Shown here: piece after piece, positions 6,569 to 12,417 of the stretch
Layout: the number at the start of each line of letters is the position of its first letter
Numbering within the stretch: position 1 is the stretch's first letter
Assembly (NCBI GenBank): GCA_037131735.1
Contig: JBAXQM010000038.1
Location: 1-12,417, forward strand
Source of the DNA: CAIUPE01 sp037131735
GTDB taxonomy: Bacteria > Pseudomonadota > Alphaproteobacteria > Rhizobiales > Beijerinckiaceae
Length of the DNA: 12,417 nt
Direction: 5' to 3'
Notes under the pieces: generated by a model
Seen by the model: only the letters and a program-made list of their open reading frames with translations
Database searches by the model: none
What the model was told of the DNA's origin: nothing
Translations under genes and position numbers: made by a program

Positions 6569-6615
6569 CCTTAACCCCTCAATAAAGACCAATAAGAATA
6601 TAAGGAACGCGAACC

Positions 6616-7722
6616 ATGTCAGACAGGATCAAGCAGGTCGTAATGCCCAAATGGGGCCTCTCGATGAAAGAGGGCAAGGTCACCAAATGGCTCGTCAAAC
6701 TCGGCGATAAAGTGAGCGTTGGTGACGAACTGCTCGAAGTCGAAACCGAAAAGATCGCCAGCGCTGTTGAAGCGGGTGACTCGGGCGTCGTGCGCCGCGT
6801 TCTTGGTGAAGTGGATACAGTCTATCCGGTCAAGACATTGCTCGCAATTTTGGCAGAAGCCGATGTCCCTGACAGCGAGATTGATGCGTTCCTCTCAACT
6901 TATGTTCCGCCCGCAGCGGATGAAGGTGAAGAAGAAGTCAGCGCCTATGCGACGGTCGACTTGCCTGTCGGTGAAATCCGTTACGCCAAATATGGTGACG
7001 GCGCAAAAACTTTGATCTTCATCCATGGCTTTGGTGGTGATCTTGATAATTGGCTCTTCAACACCTCAGGTCTTGCTGATCAGTTCACAATCTATGCGCT
7101 TGATCTGCCCGGCCACGGACGCTCGGTGAAAGCCTTCAAAGATGCGTCACTCAAGGGCCTTGCCGATGTTGTGTTGTCCTTCATGGATGCGCTTTCCATC
7201 GATAGCGCCAATCTGATTGGCCATTCGCTTGGTGGCGCGATCTCGATGAAGACAGCCATTGCTGCGCCAAAGCGTGTCTCGAGCGTCACCGTGTTCGGTT
7301 CTGCCGGTCTCGGTGCTGATATCAATATGGATTATATCAACGGCTTTATCGGCTCGGAATCGCGCCGTGAGATTAAGCCCTTCCTTGAGCAGCTCTTCTT
7401 TGATTCATCTCTCGTCGGTCGTCAGATGATTGATGATATCTTGAAGTATAAGCGCCTCGATGGTGTGCCGGATGCGCTCCGCACACTCGCGGACACCGTG
7501 TTCAAAGGTGGCAAGCAGGCAGAGAACCTTGCTGATGCGTTCAAAGCCACCGGCATTCCGCTTCTCGCTATCCACGGCAAAGATGATCACATCATCCCTG
7601 CCGCGCATACGGATGTGGTTACAGCCTTCGCCAAGGTCGAGATCTTCGCCGACACAGGCCATATGTCACAGATGGAAAAATCAAAAGAGGCAAACGCCCT
7701 CATTGCGGGTCACGCAAAATAA
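6616..7722 (+). CDS. acoC: Acetoin dehydrogenase-type E2, lipoyl domain fused to alpha/beta hydrolase
   Basis: A 368-residue dihydrolipoamide acetyltransferase of the AcoC type. An N-terminal biotinyl-lipoyl domain (about 4-80) carries the lipoylation site Lys46 in EVETEKIAS (41-49). A linker (about 95-115) rich in Glu, Pro and Ala leads to an alpha/beta-hydrolase domain with HGFGGD (137-142, oxyanion loop), DLPGHGRS (163-170), nucleophile Ser204 in GHSLGG, an acidic residue in GKDDH (321-325) and His349 in TGHMS. Classical E2 enzymes instead have a CAT-like transferase domain plus a peripheral-subunit-binding domain, both absent here; this architecture is typical of acetoin systems and is the best evidence for the acetoin assignment. 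No lipoamide dehydrogenase follows, so E3 must come from elsewhere. The start has AAGGA nine bases upstream. A terminator follows 27 bases after the stop. Confidence 0.88.
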   Translation: MSDRIKQVVMPKWGLSMKEGKVTKWLVKLGDKVSVGDELLEVETEKIASAVEAGDSGVVRRVLGEVDTVYPVKTLLAILAEADVPDSEIDAFLSTYVPPAADEGEEEVSAYATVDLPVGEIRYAKYGDGAKTLIFIHGFGGDLDNWLFNTSGLADQFTIYALDLPGHGRSVKAFKDASLKGLADVVLSFMDALSIDSANLIGHSLGGAISMKTAIAAPKRVSSVTVFGSAGLGADINMDYINGFIGSESRREIKPFLEQLFFDSSLVGRQMIDDILKYKRLDGVPDALRTLADTVFKGGKQAENLADAFKATGIPLLAIHGKDDHIIPAAHTDVVTAFAKVEIFADTGHMSQMEKSKEANALIAGHAK

Positions 7723-7746
7723 CTGCAGCCCGCATCAACACCAAAA

Positions 7747-7780
7747 AAGACGCCGCCCTTTGAGGCGGCGTTTTCATTTT
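7747..7780. terminator. Bidirectional intrinsic terminator between acoC and otnI
   Basis: ACGCCGCC (7750-7757) pairs with GGCGGCGT (7764-7771) around a six-base loop, with A/T pairs extending the base. On the plus strand TTTTCATTTTT follows. On the minus strand the stem is followed by TCTTTTTT. It therefore ends both the aco operon and the converging ltnD-otnI unit. Confidence 0.9.
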
Positions 7781-7786
7781 TAAAAG

Positions 7787-8566
7787 CTATGCGGTTTTCA
7801 TAAATTCGTCGCGCCAAGCAAGGCCCTCTCGTGTGCCATTTGCGGGGCGATATTCGAGGCCAACAAAACCTTGATACCCCAATTGATCAAGAGAACGCAG
7901 CACGCGCGCATCATCGAGCTCTCCCGACATCGGCTCATGGCGCAACGGCACAGCAGCGATTTGGATATGCCCAATCATCGGCATGAGCACTTCTAAGCTT
8001 TTCATTACATCGCCATGAAGTATTTGCCGATGATAGATATCATATTGCAATTTGAGATTTGGCAGCGCGAGGTCAGCAATAAGCGCCGCCGTAAAGTTAA
8101 AATCATTGAGAAAATAACCCGGCATGTCACGGTCATTGATCGGTTCGATCATGATATCGATAGACTGCTTTTTTGCTTTCTCACACGCATAAATGAGTGC
8201 TGCACGATAGGTCTTTAGAGCCACAGGATCATGGCGATCAGATAGACCACTCATCATATGCAAGCGCTTAACACCTGTAGCATCAGCGTAAACCAGCGCT
8301 TTGTCGATTGACTGCTGAAACTCACCTTCACGACCCGCAAGCGACGCGATGCCCCGCTCACCCTTTGCCCAATCACCCGGCGGGCAATTAAAGAGTGCTT
8401 GCGTGAGTCGATGATCCTGCAAACGCTTGGCAATCAATTCGGGGGCATAATCGTAAGGGAATAGAAATTCAACGGCATCGAAGCCTGAATCTGCCGCGGC
8501 GGCAAACCGGTCGAGAAAATCCCATTCATTAAACATCATTGTGAGATTAGCAGCTAAACGCGGCAT
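7787..8566 (-). CDS. otnI: 2-oxo-tetronate isomerase (hydroxypyruvate isomerase family)
   Basis: A 259-residue TIM-barrel protein of the hydroxypyruvate isomerase/xylose isomerase-like family. In acid-sugar clusters OtnI interconverts 2-oxo-tetronate and 3-oxo-tetronate. Catalytic and metal-site residues expected for the fold are visible: Glu141 in IEPINDRDMPG, Asp176 in QYDIYH, Gln202 in HIQIA, and Glu238 in GLEYRP. Length matches E. coli Hyi and YgbM (about 258). ATG 8566 is chosen because GAGGAG lies just upstream and MPRLAANLTMMF is the normal family N-terminus; the longer open frame reaching 8650 would overlap ltnD. It starts 16 bases after the ltnD stop in the same operon. Hydroxypyruvate isomerase activity is the alternative, but LtnD, OtnK and OtnC beside it favour OtnI. 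Confidence 0.87.
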   Translation of the reverse strand: MPRLAANLTMMFNEWDFLDRFAAAADSGFDAVEFLFPYDYAPELIAKRLQDHRLTQALFNCPPGDWAKGERGIASLAGREGEFQQSIDKALVYADATGVKRLHMMSGLSDRHDPVALKTYRAALIYACEKAKKQSIDIMIEPINDRDMPGYFLNDFNFTAALIADLALPNLKLQYDIYHRQILHGDVMKSLEVLMPMIGHIQIAAVPLRHEPMSGELDDARVLRSLDQLGYQGFVGLEYRPANGTREGLAWRDEFMKTA

Positions 8567-8582
8567 GGATGATCTCCTCGAA

Positions 8583-9491
8583 TTAGACGGGCTTTGGAAG
8601 ATCGACACCCGCGATCTGAGCGAGTAACCGCGCCACAGAGGCATCGTCATCGCGCTCCATAGCCGCAGCCGCAGTCATCAGAAACATTTGCAAGGCTGCG
8701 GCTGAAAGCGAGAGCGGAAATTTTTCGCTCCGCCCCATATCAGAAATGATGCCAAGATCTTTTGTGAAAATCGAAACGGCACTCTTCGGGCTATAGTCGC
8801 CATCAAGAATATGCGGTACACGATTTTCAAACATCCATGAGTTACCAGCCGATGCGGTAATCACTTCGAAAACTTTTTTAAGATCAAGACCAAGCTTCGC
8901 GGCAAAGCTCATGGCTTCGCAGGCCGCAGCAATATGAACGCCCGCGAGCATTTGATTGATCATCTTATAGGAAGCGCCGGCGCCGGCCTCATCACCAAGT
9001 TCATAGATTTTACCGGCCATCGCTTCGAGCGCGGGGCGCGCCCGCGAAAACGCATCACGCGTGCCCGATGCCATAATGGTCATTTGACCGCTCGCAGCCT
9101 TTGCCGGCCCACCACTGATCGGCGCATCAAGATAGAGCCGTCCCGCGTCATTAACAGCTGCGCCAATCGCGCGCGCTTCCTCAGGTGACATGGTTGCGCA
9201 TGACACAACAACGCCACCCGGCTTCATCGCCTGCACGGCACCTTGAGGTCCGAGCAGGACGTCACGCGTCTGTTTAGCATTGACCACGACGCAGACAACA
9301 ATGTCACAGTCTCGTGTTGCAGAGACGATATCGGATGCGCCCTGCCCGACATCGGCAATCGCCTCCAAAGCCTTTGGATTGACATCAAAGGCTTTGAGCG
9401 AAAGTCCTGCCCGCGCGATAGACCGCGCCATGCCGAGACCCATCGAGCCAAGCCCGATGACTGCAGCCGTTAGTTTAACCGGATCGCTCAT
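8583..9491 (-). CDS. ltnD: L-threonate dehydrogenase
   Basis: A 302-residue member of the beta-hydroxyacid dehydrogenase family, which oxidises L-threonate at C2 to 2-oxo-tetronate with NAD. Seen: Rossmann motif GLGSMG (13-18); substrate-binding block LDAPISGGPAKAASGQ (121-136); catalytic Lys176 with Asn179 in YKMINQ; and a C-terminal helical domain containing KDLGI (264-268). Length is the same as E. coli YgbJ. ATG 9491 is chosen because the sequence before the Rossmann strand is then normal for the family; the frame is open upstream to 9722, but that extension is Cys-rich and non-homologous and would cover the divergent promoter region. The ribosome binding site is only a G-run (GGGGGC), weaker than its neighbours. 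It is divergent from otnK. 3-hydroxyisobutyrate or glycerate dehydrogenase is the alternative on sequence alone; context favours LtnD. Confidence 0.87.
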   Translation of the reverse strand: MSDPVKLTAAVIGLGSMGLGMARSIARAGLSLKAFDVNPKALEAIADVGQGASDIVSATRDCDIVVCVVVNAKQTRDVLLGPQGAVQAMKPGGVVVSCATMSPEEARAIGAAVNDAGRLYLDAPISGGPAKAASGQMTIMASGTRDAFSRARPALEAMAGKIYELGDEAGAGASYKMINQMLAGVHIAAACEAMSFAAKLGLDLKKVFEVITASAGNSWMFENRVPHILDGDYSPKSAVSIFTKDLGIISDMGRSEKFPLSLSAAALQMFLMTAAAAMERDDDASVARLLAQIAGVDLPKPV

Positions 9492-9740
9492 AATGCCCCC
9501 AATTAATTTTTGGTTGTCCTCTAACGAGCAACCATCTTTATGAAGCGAGCATTCCACGCCGACGGCCTCATGGTCCAGTTGGTCTTGGGCAATACCCCCA
9601 TGCAAAAGAATGACAGAGGCACCCAATTTTAGCGGGCAGCAGGCCCGAGCACCCGCACTTAGTTGACAGCCTCCGGCCTCGCGCCTACCGATCGAAGAGT
9701 TAAGCGCCGGAAAAGGCAGCATTCAAAAGGGGCCTTGCCG
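9492..9740. promoter_or_regulatory. Divergent promoter region of ltnD-otnI and otnK-otnC
   Basis: This 249-base gap must hold promoters for both pairs. On the plus strand a perfect TTGACA at 9663-9668 is followed after 17 bases by TACCGA (9686-9691), a weak -10. A short inverted repeat, CGGGC (9633-9637) and GCCCG (9643-9647), lies just upstream and could be part of an operator. I see no clear minus-strand promoter and no regulator gene in the window. Confidence 0.4.
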
Positions 9741-11009
9741 ATGATACTCGGGTGCATCGCTGATGATTTAACGGGAGCAACCGACCTCGCGCTCATGCTT
9801 TCCCGCGAGGGCCTGAGAACACTCCAATCGACCGGCGTGCCGCAGGACGAAACTGATCTTTCAAATTATGATGCGGTCGTCATTGCTCTAAAATCTCGCA
9901 CAATCCCCGTGAAGGATGCGATTGATCTTTCACTCGCGGCTTGTGATTGGCTGACTTCACATGGTGCACAACGTCTCTTTTTCAAATATTGCTCAACATT
10001 CGATTCAACCGATCAGGGCAATATCGGGCCTGTTGCCGAAGCGCTTCTTGATCGACTGAAGAGCGATTTCACAATCGCTTGCCCGGCCTTTCCAGCCACA
10101 GGTCGCTCGATCTATATGGGCCAGCTTTTCGTCAATGGTGTGCCGCTGGCCGAAAGCCCGATGCGTGACCACCCCTTGACGCCGATGCGCGACAGCGATT
10201 TGCGTCGTGTCTTGCAACGACAATGCACATCCCAAGTCGGATATGTTGCTTTCAATGATGTTGATCAGGGTGCCGCAGCAATTGCAGCGGCCTTCAAGCG
10301 TGAACAAGCGGCTGGCAAACGCTTCGCAATCGTTGATGCAATCACGAATGCGCATCTGCGAGAGATCGGCCAAGCGGCGGCGTCGCTCAAACTCATCACA
10401 GGCGGCTCAGGAATAGCAATTGGCTTGCCCGAGGCCTATAGCGCCGCCGGTTTGATTAAAGCGCTTGCAACCCCTCCTGCGCGTCTTGATGCGCCGCAGG
10501 GGCGCCGAGCTATTCTTGCCGGTTCATGCTCGGTCGCAACGCGTGGCCAAATCGCAGCCGCACAAAAAGCGGGACTGTCGCATTTTCAAATTGATCCCTT
10601 CGCCGTCGCCGATGGTTCATGCACATCCGATAAAATCATGGCATGGGTTGATGCCCTTCCCTCAGACGCCTTGCCTTTAATTTATTCGAGCGATGATCCT
10701 GACCATGTTGCCAAGGTCCAAGAAAAACTTGGACGTGAAACAGCAGGCCTCTTAATCGAACATCTCATGGCCACGCTCGCGACGCTCCTCGTTGAGAAGG
10801 GCTACACACGATTGATCATTGCCGGCGGCGAAACATCAGGCGCTGTTGTTGAAGCTTTAGGTGTTGGTCTTTTGGAAATCGGGCCTGAAATTGATCCCGG
10901 TGTGCCCTGGACCAAAAGCCGTTCTGGACCTCACCTGGCGCTGGCCTTAAAATCAGGAAATTTTGGTGCGCCGGATTTCTTTCTTAAAGCATGGGATCGT
11001 CTCTCATGA
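9741..11009 (+). CDS. otnK: 3-oxo-tetronate kinase (former DUF1537)
   Basis: A 422-residue kinase of the four-carbon acid-sugar kinase family (originally DUF1537), phosphorylating 3-oxo-tetronate to the 4-phosphate with ATP. Seen: the N-terminal signature IADDLTGATDLA (6-17); FKYCSTFDST (81-90); PAFPATGR (115-122); the central GSCS (261-264) at the start of the nucleotide-binding domain; and C-terminal AGGETSG (361-367), a glycine-rich loop typical of the family. Length is normal (E. coli YgbK is slightly shorter). ATG 9741 is chosen because AAAAGGGG lies upstream at good spacing and MILGCIADDLTG is the family N-terminus; the frame runs open from a TTG at 9663. It overlaps otnC by four bases (ATGA), so translation is coupled. 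Confidence 0.92.
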   Translation: MILGCIADDLTGATDLALMLSREGLRTLQSTGVPQDETDLSNYDAVVIALKSRTIPVKDAIDLSLAACDWLTSHGAQRLFFKYCSTFDSTDQGNIGPVAEALLDRLKSDFTIACPAFPATGRSIYMGQLFVNGVPLAESPMRDHPLTPMRDSDLRRVLQRQCTSQVGYVAFNDVDQGAAAIAAAFKREQAAGKRFAIVDAITNAHLREIGQAAASLKLITGGSGIAIGLPEAYSAAGLIKALATPPARLDAPQGRRAILAGSCSVATRGQIAAAQKAGLSHFQIDPFAVADGSCTSDKIMAWVDALPSDALPLIYSSDDPDHVAKVQEKLGRETAGLLIEHLMATLATLLVEKGYTRLIIAGGETSGAVVEALGVGLLEIGPEIDPGVPWTKSRSGPHLALALKSGNFGAPDFFLKAWDRLS

Positions 11010-11644
11010 GCCTCATCAACACACTTCGTGAGAAACTCTGTGCCTGCGGTCACTCGCTCTTTGCACGCGGTTTGACCTTTGGCACATCAGGCAATCTTTC
11101 GGTACGTTTGCCCGATGGCGGATGGTTGATGACACCGACGAATGTTTCACTCGGTGATCTCGATCCCGCGCGTCTATCGCATCTTGATGATAAAGGCAGT
11201 CATCTGTCAGGTGATGCGCCAACCAAAGAAGCCTTTCTCCATCTCTCCATGTATCGCAAACGGCCAACATGCGAAGCGGTCGTGCATTTGCACTCAACCC
11301 ATGCCGTCGCGGTTTCATGCCTTTGCGGACTTGATACGCAGAATTGCCTCCCGCCCCTGACGGCTTATTATGTGATGCGCATCGGCCGCCTTCCGCTGAT
11401 CAGATATTTTCCGCCCGGTGATCAGGCCTTGGCAAAGGAAGTGGAGAGTGCGGCGCAAGATCATCACGCGGTTTTGCTTGCCAATCATGGTCCGGTTGTT
11501 TCCGGCTCATCGCTTGATAGCGCCATGGCCGCAACCGAAGAACTTGAAGAAACAGCCAAACTTTTTCTGATGCTGCGCGGAGAAAAAACAAATCCGCTAA
11601 CGGCCGTTCAAGTGGCGGAACTTCGGCAACGCTTTCCGAGTTAA
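11006..11644 (+). CDS. otnC: 3-oxo-tetronate 4-phosphate decarboxylase (class II aldolase family)
   Basis: A 212-residue member of the class II aldolase/adducin family. OtnC converts 3-oxo-tetronate 4-phosphate to dihydroxyacetone phosphate and CO2, delivering the product to glycolysis. Seen: GTSGNLS (26-32) for phosphate binding; Glu75 in APTKE as candidate catalytic base; zinc ligands His94 and His96 in HLHSTHA and His161 in ANHGPVV. Length equals E. coli YgbL. ATG 11006 overlaps the otnK stop as ATGA, the usual coupling; another in-frame ATG at 10991 would add five residues and is less likely. It converges on the cupin gene with only 30 bases between stops. Fuculose phosphate aldolase relatives are similar, but the adjacent OtnK fixes the role. 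Confidence 0.9.
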   Translation: MSLINTLREKLCACGHSLFARGLTFGTSGNLSVRLPDGGWLMTPTNVSLGDLDPARLSHLDDKGSHLSGDAPTKEAFLHLSMYRKRPTCEAVVHLHSTHAVAVSCLCGLDTQNCLPPLTAYYVMRIGRLPLIRYFPPGDQALAKEVESAAQDHHAVLLANHGPVVSGSSLDSAMAATEELEETAKLFLMLRGEKTNPLTAVQVAELRQRFPS

Positions 11645-11674
11645 AGCCATATCTTGATTAATGCAAAATCCCGT

Positions 11675-12229
11675 TTAGCGAATAAACTGTTCAACATACG
11701 ACTCGCCAAAACCAATCTGCGCAAAATGTTTGCGGCACATGTCGATCTTGGTGAAGACATCTTCATAGCCTTGAACTGCGCCATCGGGATCAACATAGAT
11801 CATCGCGCCATTCACTTGAAACATCGTGATCATTTCAGTCACATCATCGTCTACAACCAGCGTGTGAGTTTCACCCGGCGCTTCATAAACGTAAGCCCCT
11901 TCGGTCGCGACCCAATCATGTTCAAGATAGCGCCATGATCCTTTGATCACATAGCCGTGAACAGGTTGCGGATGACGATGCCGTGACAACACGCCTGATT
12001 TTCTAACCCGCAATAAATTGACCCAATAGCCCCGACTGGCTGAAAGACAGAGCGGGCGAAACCATACATTTTTGGCTTGAGGCACCCAGAGCCGCTCGTC
12101 CTCTGGCACAACATGGGGAATAACAATTTCAGGAAAAGCATCTTTGGGTTGCGGATGTCGATAAGCAATGCGCTGCGATGACTCATCTTCTGTAACACCC
12201 GAACGATTGGTCGCGCTTGAATTAGACAT
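11675..12229 (-). CDS. Cupin protein, 2,4'-dihydroxyacetophenone dioxygenase-like
   Basis: A 184-residue single-domain cupin resembling the 2,4'-dihydroxyacetophenone dioxygenase family, non-haem iron enzymes that cleave C-C bonds in hydroxyketones. Seen: first cupin motif with His84 and His86 in SRHRHPQPVHGYV, where His91 stands near the position where many cupins have Glu; the turn IKGSWRYLEHDW (95-106) with Glu103 and His104; and second motif EAPGETHTLV with His122. These give a plausible three-His metal site. There is no signal peptide. Possible ribosome binding sites are two closely spaced G-rich motifs (AGGAG, GGGAG), the nearer within a few bases of ATG. It starts 18 bases after a short-chain dehydrogenase gene, so they are co-transcribed. 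Substrate is unknown; many relatives have no tested activity. Confidence 0.75.
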   Translation of the reverse strand: MSNSSATNRSGVTEDESSQRIAYRHPQPKDAFPEIVIPHVVPEDERLWVPQAKNVWFRPLCLSASRGYWVNLLRVRKSGVLSRHRHPQPVHGYVIKGSWRYLEHDWVATEGAYVYEAPGETHTLVVDDDVTEMITMFQVNGAMIYVDPDGAVQGYEDVFTKIDMCRKHFAQIGFGESYVEQFIR

Positions 12230-12247
12230 TCTCCCAGCTCCTTAACA

Positions 12248-12417
12248 TCAATTTGCGGCATAACCGCCATCAATGGGGATAATTGCACCCGTCATATATC
12301 GTGCTGCATCCGAACAAAGATGCACAACGACACCACCAATATCATCGGGTGAACCCCAGCGTTTCATCGGCGTGCGCGCCATGATTGACGCATTGCGATC
12401 GCGATCATCGCGCGCAC
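12248..12417 (-). CDS. Short-chain dehydrogenase/reductase, C-terminal fragment
   Basis: The last 55 codons of a gene that starts beyond the right edge. The C-terminus reads MKRWGSPDDIGGVV... and ends TGAIIPIDGGYAAN, the standard end of classical SDR enzymes (RWG-P-DI, then a V/L-rich helix, then TG--I-IDGG), where the C-terminal part completes the fold and helps form the substrate pocket. The catalytic Ser-Tyr-Lys and the cofactor motif are outside the window, so the substrate and NAD/NADP preference cannot be judged. The frame is continuous to the edge. It is upstream partner of the cupin gene, 18 bases away, so they probably act on the same compound class (inference). Confidence 0.9.
   Translation of the reverse strand, partial: ARDDRDRNASIMARTPMKRWGSPDDIGGVVVHLCSDAARYMTGAIIPIDGGYAAN

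Noticed and set aside
9571..9584. Direct repeat TGGTC at nine-base spacing between ltnD and otnK as a GntR-type operator.
   Set aside because: Short, not palindromic and with no regulator gene nearby; easily explained by chance.
9492..9722. 77-residue N-terminal extension of ltnD.
   Set aside because: It is Cys-rich and non-homologous, would cover the divergent promoter region and overlap an otnK extension on the other strand; ATG 9491 gives the normal family length.
11645..11674. Terminator between converging otnC and cupin genes.
   Set aside because: The 30 bases contain no hairpin with a T-run on either strand; any terminator must lie inside a coding region or be Rho-dependent.

Overview
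The window looks like a stretch of alphaproteobacterial chromosome, inferred from gene content, moderate GC with an AT-rich promoter island, and clear GGAGG-type ribosome binding sites. It is a metabolic region. No tRNA, rRNA, CRISPR, transposase or integrase is visible.

Left (1-1681, minus strand): a transporter operon. It has a Tat-exported ABC-type solute-binding protein, followed downstream by the first 33 codons of a gene that is probably its permease. A 472-base divergent region (1682-2153) holds an AT-rich island, a candidate promoter, a perfect 12-bp inverted repeat and a GC-rich leader that could fold over a start site.

Centre (2154-7722, plus strand): seven same-strand genes forming a probable operon. 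They are two tandem Lin0512-family proteins (function unknown), an AhpD-like carboxymuconolactone decarboxylase family protein, AcoX (NAD-kinase-like), and the E1-alpha, E1-beta and E2 subunits of an acetoin dehydrogenase-type complex (acoA, acoB, acoC). No E3 (dihydrolipoamide dehydrogenase) is present. Two gaps inside the run carry hairpins. The run ends at a strong terminator that also works in reverse and closes the converging ltnD-otnI unit.

Right (7787-11644): a complete four-gene set for L-threonate/4-carbon acid-sugar catabolism in two divergent pairs. ltnD and otnI are on the minus strand and otnK and otnC on the plus strand. LtnD oxidises L-threonate to 2-oxo-tetronate, OtnI isomerises it to 3-oxo-tetronate, OtnK phosphorylates it, and OtnC decarboxylates the product to dihydroxyacetone phosphate.

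Far right (11675-12417, minus strand): a cupin protein resembling the 2,4'-dihydroxyacetophenone dioxygenase family, and upstream of it the C-terminus of a short-chain dehydrogenase cut by the window edge.

The least explained part is the Lin0512 pair + AhpD-like protein + AcoX set placed ahead of an E1/E2 complex. It suggests a pathway in which unknown-function proteins feed or protect a thiamine/lipoate-dependent C-C cleavage enzyme. That is inference from gene order only.
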